Of a DNA stretch of 16,579 nucleotides, positions 7,211 to 12,908 are shown piece after piece. Every line of letters begins with the position of its first letter. Within the stretch, counting starts at the first letter, position 1. The translations under genes and the position numbers were made by a program. This DNA comes from an uncultured Eubacteriales bacterium (GTDB lineage Bacteria; Bacillota; Clostridia; Christensenellales; Aristaeellaceae). The DNA is taken from assembly GCA_900540045.1 (NCBI GenBank), contig UQEF01000068.1:1-16579 (forward strand), written 5' to 3'. A model generated the notes under the pieces. It saw nothing but the letters and a program-made list of their open reading frames with translations. It had not been told where the DNA came from and ran no database searches.

Positions 7211-7239
7211 GCGGGGGCGGGCGCTTGGCCCGCCCCCGC
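7211..7239 (-). terminator. Intercistronic hairpin after the solute-binding protein gene
   Basis: A perfect 12-bp, all-GC stem (7211-7222 with 7228-7239) with a 5-base loop lies just after the solute-binding protein stop on the minus strand. Only four T residues follow, about 6 bases past the stem, so it is probably a leaky terminator or an mRNA-stabilising 3' hairpin. Such elements let a binding protein be made in excess over its permeases, as known for the maltose system. Confidence 0.65.
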
Positions 7240-7256
7240 CGGATGGATCTGTTTGC

Positions 7257-8612
7257 TTACGGCCAGACGACTTCGGTCAGGTCGGGATACTTTTCCATGA
7301 TGAGGGTTTCAAAGTTGGCCTTGGCGGTATCCAGATCAATCACGCCGTTGAAGTAGTCCTTGAAGGCGGTCTGGATGCCCTCGTTGCAGCCCTGATCGTA
7401 GGGGCTGACATTGCTCATGTCGATCTCCGGCGCAGCGGCGGCGAAGAGCGCAATGTGGTTCTGCCCGCCCAGGAACGCGGACTGATAGTCGCTCGTGGCC
7501 AGCTCGTTCATGGCGGAGACGCAGTTGGTGTAATCCTGCGTCGTCTCGGTGATGGCCAGGGCGATTTCCTTGTCGCAGGTGAGCTTGAGCATCACGTCGC
7601 GGATGGTGGAGACGTTATCGGTGCCGGCGGCGGCGCAGATCCAGGTGCCGCCCCAGTAATAGGGCTGCGGGCCCTCGCAGACCGCATAGTCTCCGAAGCA
7701 GCCGTTGCCCGCTTCCTGCGGGCCGTCGGCGTCGGCCAGGGAGTTGCCCAGCAGGGTGAAGTTGATGCCCCAGGTGGAATAGAAGAAGCCGAACACCTTT
7801 CCTTCGGGCCCCTGATCGGCAGCCCACACGCTGTCCCACAGGCTGGACTTGTTGTTGTATCCCTTATCGGTATAGGTCTTGGTCTGCTCGACCCACTTCA
7901 TGATGTTGGCGTCGACAACGACGGTGGTGCCGTCCACCCAGGGGGCGGAAACGTTGTTGGAGAAGGTGCGGAAGCTGTCGTCAAAGCCGGAGAGCATCTT
8001 GTATCCCTTTTCGCTGGCCTTGGCCGCCACGGCGTCGAACTTGTCCCAATCGCTCAGCTGCGCCTGAACCTCATCGGGATCGTCGGTGCCCAGCACGTCC
8101 TTGGCGATGGAGCGGCGGTAGGCGAACAGGCCCGGGGTCGCCTGCCAGGTCACGCCCTTGAGCACGCCGTCGGCGGAGGCGATTTCCTGGGTATAGGCAT
8201 ACTGATCGGCCAGGTCCTCATCGGTCAGGCCGATGTCGGCGCGCACGTCCAAGGTGTAGGGGGAATCGACATATTTGAGGGCGTAGTCGGCTTCGATGAG
8301 GAAGATGTCGATTTTTTCGTCGGCCGGGGCGTTTTCCTGCGCAAGCAGGGCGGCGTCCAGCTTATCCTGGTAGTTGTTGTTCGTGTTGGGGTTGATGGTC
8401 CATTTCACAAGGGTGCCGTCGTTGAGGGTGGTGGTGGATTTATCTTCGGCGATTTCCTTCACCTCGGGATAAAAGTCGTTGAAGCGGCTCTGGAATTCGT
8501 CATTCCAGCACCAGATGTTGAGCACCTTGCCCTCCTCCTGAGCCAGGGCGGGAAAGCACAGCGCCGTCAGCGCCAGCGTAAGTACGAGAAACACGCACAG
8601 TCCTTTTTTCAT
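7257..8612 (-). CDS. Extracellular sugar-binding protein of the CUT1 ABC transporter
   Basis: A 451-residue family-1 solute-binding protein that captures the sugar outside the membrane and delivers it to the two permeases encoded next. The N-terminus is a signal peptide (two Lys, a hydrophobic stretch from 5 to 20, then PALA) with likely cleavage after A24. The mature start EGKVLNIWCWNDEFQSRF (27-44) is typical of MalE/UgpB-type proteins. The only Cys near the cleavage region (C19) is preceded by TAL and does not fit a lipobox. The frame is open further upstream to 8852, but ATG 8612 is chosen because AAAGGAGG (8629-8622) lies 9 bases before it and it opens the signal peptide. It sits 62 bases after the lacI gene with no clear promoter between. 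Confidence 0.92.
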   Translation of the reverse strand: MKKGLCVFLVLTLALTALCFPALAQEEGKVLNIWCWNDEFQSRFNDFYPEVKEIAEDKSTTTLNDGTLVKWTINPNTNNNYQDKLDAALLAQENAPADEKIDIFLIEADYALKYVDSPYTLDVRADIGLTDEDLADQYAYTQEIASADGVLKGVTWQATPGLFAYRRSIAKDVLGTDDPDEVQAQLSDWDKFDAVAAKASEKGYKMLSGFDDSFRTFSNNVSAPWVDGTTVVVDANIMKWVEQTKTYTDKGYNNKSSLWDSVWAADQGPEGKVFGFFYSTWGINFTLLGNSLADADGPQEAGNGCFGDYAVCEGPQPYYWGGTWICAAAGTDNVSTIRDVMLKLTCDKEIALAITETTQDYTNCVSAMNELATSDYQSAFLGGQNHIALFAAAAPEIDMSNVSPYDQGCNEGIQTAFKDYFNGVIDLDTAKANFETLIMEKYPDLTEVVWP

Positions 8613-8639
8613 GGATGGATGCCTCCTTTTTATTGTTTC

Positions 8640-8659
8640 CCCTCCCTGCAGGCAGAGGG
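8640..8659. repeat. Small imperfect hairpin between lacI and the solute-binding protein gene
   Basis: CCCTC (8640-8644) pairs with GAGGG (8655-8659), and TGC (8647-8649) with GCA (8652-8654), leaving a 2-base bulge. No T-tract follows on the minus strand. It lies in the 62-base gap where regulator and transporter mRNA join. Confidence 0.35.
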
Positions 8660-8674
8660 AATCCTTCGCTTTCA

Positions 8675-9700
8675 TCAGCCGGCGGCGGTGGAGGGCCGGG
8701 CGACCGTCGCGCCCTCCAGCAGCCGGCAGGGAATGGTAATCAGCTCGTGATAGGTGGTTCTGGGATGCTCGATGAGGTGCACCAGCTGGCGCGCGGCCTC
8801 GCTGCCGATGCGCTGGGTGTCCTGCTCGACGGTGGTCAGGGCGGGCGCGCACATCTGCAGCAGCTTCACCCCGTCAAATCCGGCCACCGACACATCCTCC
8901 GGGATGCGCAGCCCGCAGGCGCGCACGGCCTCCATGCCGCCCAGGGCGGCGTAATCGTCGGGCATGAGGATGCAGGTGGGACGCGGGCCCTGCTTGAGAA
9001 GGCGGAGGATGGCTTCGCGGGTCACGGCGGGGTTGTGATAGGCTGCGGGCACCAGATAGCCCGGCGGCACATCCAGCCCCGCCTCATTCATGGCCCGGAG
9101 GAAGCTGACCGTGCGCACGTCCGTGACCGAGCTCTCCTCGCCGGTCACATAGGCGATGCGGCGGTGTCCCCTGGCGATGACGTAGCGCGTGAGCTCCTCC
9201 ATGCCCTGGCGGTTTTGCGACTGCACGCAGGTATGGTCGTGAAACACATGGTCGATGGTCACCACCGGCAGGGAGCTGGCCACCAGCTCCACCACCTCGG
9301 CGCTGGAGAAATGCGAGCAGACGATGCATACGCCGTCGACATTGCGGTAGCGGCAGTGCTCCAGGTAGGTCATGCGGGTATCGCCCATGTGGTGGGTGAT
9401 GAAGGTGATATCGTACCCGCGGCGCTCCGCCTCGGTCTTGAAGGCCTGAAGGACGGGGCTGAAATAGCTGTGGGTGAAACCGCTTTCGGTATCGTCGGAA
9501 TACAGCACGCCAAGGTTAAATGTGCGGCCCAGCTTGAGGCTGCGCGCCTGGGCGTTGGGGCGGTAGCCAAGCTGCTCGGCGGCCTGGCGCACCTGTTCGC
9601 GGGTTTCCTCGCTGATATCGGGATATCCGTTGAGCGCCTTGCTCACGGTGGATACGGAGAGGCCGCAGTGGGCGGATAACTCTTTGATGGTCACTGACAT
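8675..9700 (-). CDS. LacI-family repressor, probable local regulator of the cellobiose locus
   Basis: A 341-residue LacI/GalR regulator. Residues 3-24 form the helix-turn-helix (VTIKELSAHCGLSVSTVSKA), with the hinge helix at 46-57 (YRPNAQARSLKL). The effector-binding domain runs from about 61 to 330 (FNLGVLYSDD at the start, GFDGVKLLQMCAPALTTVEQ near 274-293). ATG 9700 is preferred over ATG 9724 because GAGG lies about 6 bases before it and because LacI proteins begin 1-3 residues before the TIKELS block. The gene lies between the transporter genes and the divergent phosphorylase gene. Three related operator-like sites lie in its upstream region, one on its own predicted transcription start, so it probably represses itself, the transporter operon and the phosphorylase. 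The inducer is inferred to be cellobiose or a related sugar. Confidence 0.94.
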   Translation of the reverse strand: MSVTIKELSAHCGLSVSTVSKALNGYPDISEETREQVRQAAEQLGYRPNAQARSLKLGRTFNLGVLYSDDTESGFTHSYFSPVLQAFKTEAERRGYDITFITHHMGDTRMTYLEHCRYRNVDGVCIVCSHFSSAEVVELVASSLPVVTIDHVFHDHTCVQSQNRQGMEELTRYVIARGHRRIAYVTGEESSVTDVRTVSFLRAMNEAGLDVPPGYLVPAAYHNPAVTREAILRLLKQGPRPTCILMPDDYAALGGMEAVRACGLRIPEDVSVAGFDGVKLLQMCAPALTTVEQDTQRIGSEAARQLVHLIEHPRTTYHELITIPCRLLEGATVARPSTAAG

Positions 9701-9728
9701 TGGTTTCCTCTTTCCCGTTGTCATCGTT

Positions 9729-9748
9729 GAACGAAATTGTTTTCGTAA
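9729..9748. promoter_or_regulatory. Operator-like site A (LacI type)
   Basis: It holds a 6-bp inverted repeat, ACGAAA (9731-9736) with TTTCGT (9741-9746), separated by TTGT. It lies at the predicted start point of the minus-strand lacI transcript. The leading GAACGAA is shared with site C. Confidence 0.55.
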
Positions 9749-9751
9749 ATG

Positions 9752-9780
9752 ATTATAACCCAGGTCGATTCAAAATGCAA
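9752..9780 (-). promoter_or_regulatory. Promoter for lacI and probably the transporter/GH1 operon
   Basis: On the minus strand TTGCAT (9780-9775) and a perfect TATAAT (9757-9752) are separated by 17 bp. The predicted start, near 9745, falls within operator-like site A. No promoter was seen between lacI and the solute-binding protein gene, so the transcript may run through to the terminator at 3877-3912. Confidence 0.65.
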
Positions 9781-9869
9781 GTGGTTTTGAAAAAAATATT
9801 TGATTAGTCCTTTTATAAACCATTTTCTACATTATAGTGCGCAAAAATTTTTCTTCCGGCCGTGTTCCG

Positions 9870-9889
9870 AGTAGAATACGTTTTCGTCC
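9870..9889. promoter_or_regulatory. Operator-like site B (LacI type)
   Basis: Read on the minus strand it is GGACGAAAACGTATTCTACT, which aligns with site A (GAACGAAATTGTTTTCGTAA) and site C (GAACGAATACGATTTAGTAA). It lies upstream of the phosphorylase promoter, with its centre about 105 bp from that of site C. Confidence 0.4.
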
Positions 9890-9925
9890 ATCGCGGGTTT
9901 TTTAGAGGAAATTTTCAGATAAGTC

Positions 9926-9954
9926 TTGATTTTTTGGGACATTCATTGTATATT
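9926..9954 (+). promoter_or_regulatory. Promoter of the cellobiose phosphorylase gene
   Basis: TTGATT (9926-9931) and TATATT (9949-9954) are separated by 17 bp. The start is predicted near 9961, giving a leader of about 77 bases in which operator-like site C lies. Confidence 0.65.
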
Positions 9955-9974
9955 GTCTGCGTAAGGCGCCGCTG

Positions 9975-9994
9975 TTACTAAATCGTATTCGTTC
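9975..9994. promoter_or_regulatory. Operator-like site C (LacI type)
   Basis: Read on the minus strand it is GAACGAATACGATTTAGTAA, sharing GAACGAA with site A and the A-C-G centre with site B. It lies about 15-35 bases downstream of the predicted phosphorylase start point, a place where a bound repressor would block transcription. Confidence 0.5.
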
Positions 9995-10037
9995 AATGAA
10001 CATAAGGCTTATAGCCATAAATGCAGGGAGGATCGCC

Positions 10038-12470
10038 ATGGAATACGGCTATTTTGACGACGCAGCCCGGGAATATGTCATCACAAGACCGGATACCCCC
10101 TCCCCCTGGATCAACTATCTGGGCAGCGAGGCTTTCTTCACGCTCCTGTCCAACACAGGGGGCGGCTACAGCTTCTACCGCGACGCGCGCCTGCTGCGGC
10201 TGACGCGCTACCGCTACAACGGCGTGCCCAGCGACGCGGGCGGCCAGTATTTCTACCTGCGCGACGGCGACAGCGTCTTTACCCCCGGCTGGATGCCCGT
10301 CAAAACGCCGCTGGACCGTTACGAGTGCCGCCACGGCCTGGGCTATACCCGCATCCTGGGCGAAAAAGACGGGCTGCGCGCCGAGCAGACCTCGCTTGTG
10401 CCGCGCGGCGAGGACGCGCTGGTCACCCGCCTGACCCTGGAAAACCGCACCGATCGGCAAAAGCGGGTCGATGTGTTCAGCTTTGTGGAGTTCTGCCTCT
10501 GGGATGCGCAGGACGACGCGACCAACTTCCAGCGCAACCTCTCCACCGGAGAAATCGAGGTGGAGGGCAGCGCCATCTATCATGTCACCGAGTACCGCGA
10601 GCGCCGCAATCACTATGCCGTCTATGCGGTCAACGCGCCCGTCATCGGCTTTGATACCGACCGGGAGACCTTTCTGGGCGCCTACAACGGCTTTGACCAT
10701 CCCGCCGCCGTCGAGCGGGGCGAAAGCTTCAACAGCATGGCCAGCGGCTGGTCCCCCGTGGGCAGCCACCACCTGCAGGCCGATCTCGCCCCCGGGGCGC
10801 GCGTGAGCTATCTGTTTGTGCTGGGCTTTTGCCAGAATCCCGATGCGGAGAAGTTCTCCGCGCCCGGCGTGGCCAACAAGGCCCCCGCGCGGGCGCTGCT
10901 TTCGCGCTTTTCTACGGAGGCGCAGTTTGACGCCGCCTTTGAGGCGCTCGCCGCCCATTGGCGCACGCTCCTCTCGGGCTATAAGGTCGCAAGCGGCGAC
11001 GCGAGGCTGGACCGCATGGTCAACCTCTGGCATCAGTATCAGTGCATGGTCACCTTTAACCTGTCGCGCTCCGCCAGCTATTATGAAAGCGGCATCGGGC
11101 GGGGCATGGGCTTCCGTGACTCCGCGCAGGACCTGCTGGGCTTTGTGCACATGGTTCCGCAGCGCGCGCGGCAGCGTCTTGTGGATCTCGCGGCCACGCA
11201 GTTTCCCGATGGCAGCGCCTATCATCAGTACCAGCCGCTCACCCGGCGCGGCAACTTTGACGTGGGCGGCGGATTCAACGACGATCCCCTGTGGCTGATC
11301 TTCGGCGCCGCCGCCTATGTCCGGGAAACCGGCGACGCCTCCATCCTGCATCAGTCCGTTCCCTTTGACAACGACGAGCGTCTCAGCCAGCCGCTCATGG
11401 AACACCTTCGCCGGTCGTTCCACTTCACGCTGGACCATCTGGGGCCGCACGGCCTGCCGCTGATTGGCCGCGCGGACTGGAACGACTGTCTCAACCTCAA
11501 CTGCTTCTCCACCACCCCGGGCGAAAGCTTCCAGACCACGGCCAACATCGAGTCCGGCGTGGCGGAATCGCTCTTCATCGCGGGTATGTTCATCGGCGTG
11601 TGCGCGGATTATCAGGCGCTCTGCCGCCTCTATGGCTGGGAGGACGAGGCGTGTCAGGCCGCCGCCCAGGGCGAAAAGATGCGCCAGTCGGTGCTGGCGC
11701 ACGGCTGGGACGGCGAGTGGTTCCTGCGCGCCTATGATGCGCACGGCCGCAAGGTGGGAAGCCGGGAATGCGAGGAGGGCCAGATCTATATCGAGCCGCA
11801 GGGCTTTCTGGTCATGGCGGGCGTGGGCATCAAGGAGGGCTATGCCCAGCGCGCGCTGGATTCCGTGCGCGACCGTCTGCTCACGCCGCATGGCGTGGCC
11901 CTGCTCGCCCCGCCCTACACCCGGTATCATCCCGAGCTCGGCGAAATCAGCTCCTATCCTCCGGGATACAAGGAAAACGGCGGCATCTTCTGTCACAACA
12001 ACCCATGGATCGTTCTGGCCGAGGTCATGCTGGGACACGGCGGACGGGCCTTCGATATTTACTGCCGCACCTGTCCGGCCTATCTGAGCGACCCCGCTTT
12101 GCACCGTACCGAGCCCTATGTCTATAGCCAGATGGTCGCAGGCCCCGCCGCCCCGCGCTTCGGCCAGGCCAAAAACAGCTGGCTGACGGGCACGGCGGCA
12201 TGGACGTTCTATGCCATATCGCAGGGAATTCTGGGGATCAAGCCGGACTATGACGGCCTGCGCATCGATCCCTGCCTGCCCGCGCAGCTGAGCGAGGTAA
12301 CGGTGACCCGCCGCTTCCGGGGCAGCCTCTACCGCATCCACATTCGCAACCTCGCGGGCGACGAGAAGGGCCGCCTGACCCTGACCGTGGACGGAAAGCC
12401 CGTCGAAGGCAGCCTCATCCCCGCGGACGCCACGCCCGCGGAGCATGAGGTGGAGGCCGTGCTCGCCTGA
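10038..12470 (+). CDS. GH94 cellobiose phosphorylase
   Basis: An 810-residue cytoplasmic enzyme that splits cellobiose with phosphate into glucose 1-phosphate and glucose, saving one ATP relative to hydrolysis. The N-terminus (YGYFDDAAREYVITRPDTP) and length match cellobiose phosphorylases and are shorter than cellodextrin phosphorylases (about 980 residues). Layout is the GH94 beta-sandwich (about 1-280), linker helices, an (alpha/alpha)6 barrel and a C-terminal jelly-roll tail. Visible signatures are MVTFNLSRSASYYESGIGRG, the catalytic block ADWNDCLNLNCFSTTPGESF (D480-D483 contains the general acid Asp), and NGGIFCHNNPW from N647, which contributes to phosphate binding. ATG 10038 is chosen over the in-frame ATG 9996 because AGGGAGG (10025-10031) precedes it and homologues start here. 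It is transcribed divergently from its regulator and ends at a terminator. Laminaribiose phosphorylase, also GH94, is a less likely alternative. Confidence 0.95.
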   Translation: MEYGYFDDAAREYVITRPDTPSPWINYLGSEAFFTLLSNTGGGYSFYRDARLLRLTRYRYNGVPSDAGGQYFYLRDGDSVFTPGWMPVKTPLDRYECRHGLGYTRILGEKDGLRAEQTSLVPRGEDALVTRLTLENRTDRQKRVDVFSFVEFCLWDAQDDATNFQRNLSTGEIEVEGSAIYHVTEYRERRNHYAVYAVNAPVIGFDTDRETFLGAYNGFDHPAAVERGESFNSMASGWSPVGSHHLQADLAPGARVSYLFVLGFCQNPDAEKFSAPGVANKAPARALLSRFSTEAQFDAAFEALAAHWRTLLSGYKVASGDARLDRMVNLWHQYQCMVTFNLSRSASYYESGIGRGMGFRDSAQDLLGFVHMVPQRARQRLVDLAATQFPDGSAYHQYQPLTRRGNFDVGGGFNDDPLWLIFGAAAYVRETGDASILHQSVPFDNDERLSQPLMEHLRRSFHFTLDHLGPHGLPLIGRADWNDCLNLNCFSTTPGESFQTTANIESGVAESLFIAGMFIGVCADYQALCRLYGWEDEACQAAAQGEKMRQSVLAHGWDGEWFLRAYDAHGRKVGSRECEEGQIYIEPQGFLVMAGVGIKEGYAQRALDSVRDRLLTPHGVALLAPPYTRYHPELGEISSYPPGYKENGGIFCHNNPWIVLAEVMLGHGGRAFDIYCRTCPAYLSDPALHRTEPYVYSQMVAGPAAPRFGQAKNSWLTGTAAWTFYAISQGILGIKPDYDGLRIDPCLPAQLSEVTVTRRFRGSLYRIHIRNLAGDEKGRLTLTVDGKPVEGSLIPADATPAEHEVEAVLA

Positions 12471-12697
12471 TCCCATGCGCCGGATGCGCGCAGCCCCACA
12501 TTCGCGTGTGCCCGGCGCAGCAGCCCGTGGAGCCGGCGTTTCCCTTCGCCCCCCCTTCAGGGACCCGGCCATGCAAGCGCGCCCCCCTGCTGCGCAGGGC
12601 TTCCAAACCCGCCGCGCATGGCAGCGAGGCAGGCCGCCCGCCGGAAGCGGGCATCCCGTCCCGCGCGGGATGGGGCTGCCGCAAAAATCCCCTCGAC

Positions 12698-12776
12698 AAA
12701 CCACAGGAAACCGGCCCTCGAATGAAGCCCGAACCGCTTCTTTCAAGGGCCGATTCGCCTTGTGGTTTCCTTTTTT
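12698..12776 (+). terminator. Branched Rho-independent terminator of the phosphorylase gene
   Basis: An outer stem (12698-12707 with 12759-12768, one bulged base) encloses inner stems GGCCCT (12713-12718) with AGGGCC (12746-12751) and GAAGC (12724-12728) with GCTTC (12736-12740). Six T residues follow at 12771-12776. An alternative outer pairing, GGAAACC (12706-12712) with GGTTTCC (12764-12770), abuts the T-tract directly. Confidence 0.8.
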
Positions 12777-12871
12777 GTGCGGGCGGCCACCGCCTTTTCG
12801 TTTGCCGGCGCCCCCGGGGACGCCATGCGGCTGCGAGAGCCGCGGCTCTCCCCCAAAAGGGGGAAGCGGTC

Positions 12872-12898
12872 GGAGCCGGGACAGGCTGACCCGGCTCC
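12872..12898 (-). terminator. Possible 3' hairpin of the surface-protein mRNA
   Basis: A 9-bp GC-rich stem (12872-12880 with 12890-12898) starts about 10 bases after the surface-protein stop codon on the minus strand. The T residues after it come late (about 13 bases on), so termination is uncertain. Confidence 0.35.
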
Positions 12899-12908
12899 CC
12901 GCCCGCTG

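Larger units (their letters stand above)
12471..12908. other. Convergent intergenic region, hairpin-rich, no gene seen
   Basis: The 438 bases between the ends of the phosphorylase and the surface-protein gene hold several hairpins: 12652-12658 with 12666-12672, the terminator at 12698-12776, CCCCC AAAA GGGGG at 12850-12863, and a 9-bp stem at 12872-12898. Open frames here look like GC-driven artefacts (no family resemblance, no ribosome-binding sites). Confidence 0.6.

Noticed and set aside
3897..8750. Long plus-strand open frames opposite the GH1 and solute-binding protein genes (3897-5387 and 7209-8750)
   Set aside because: Both mirror real minus-strand genes and have shadow-type composition.
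9996..10037. Earlier in-frame ATG (9996) as start of the phosphorylase
   Set aside because: It has no Shine-Dalgarno site, lies next to an operator-like site, and adds 14 residues absent from the typical family N-terminus. ATG 10038 has AGGGAGG and the expected YGYFDD start.
9725..10037. Catabolite-responsive cre sites for CcpA in the divergent promoter region
   Set aside because: The palindromic sites fit each other (GRACGAA core) better than the cre consensus, so a local LacI operator is the simpler reading.
9993..12746. Open frame of 917 codons on the minus strand, antisense to the phosphorylase
   Set aside because: The plus strand encodes a clear full-length GH94 enzyme. The antisense translation is His/Arg/Gly/Ala-rich with no family resemblance, as expected from high-GC codon bias.
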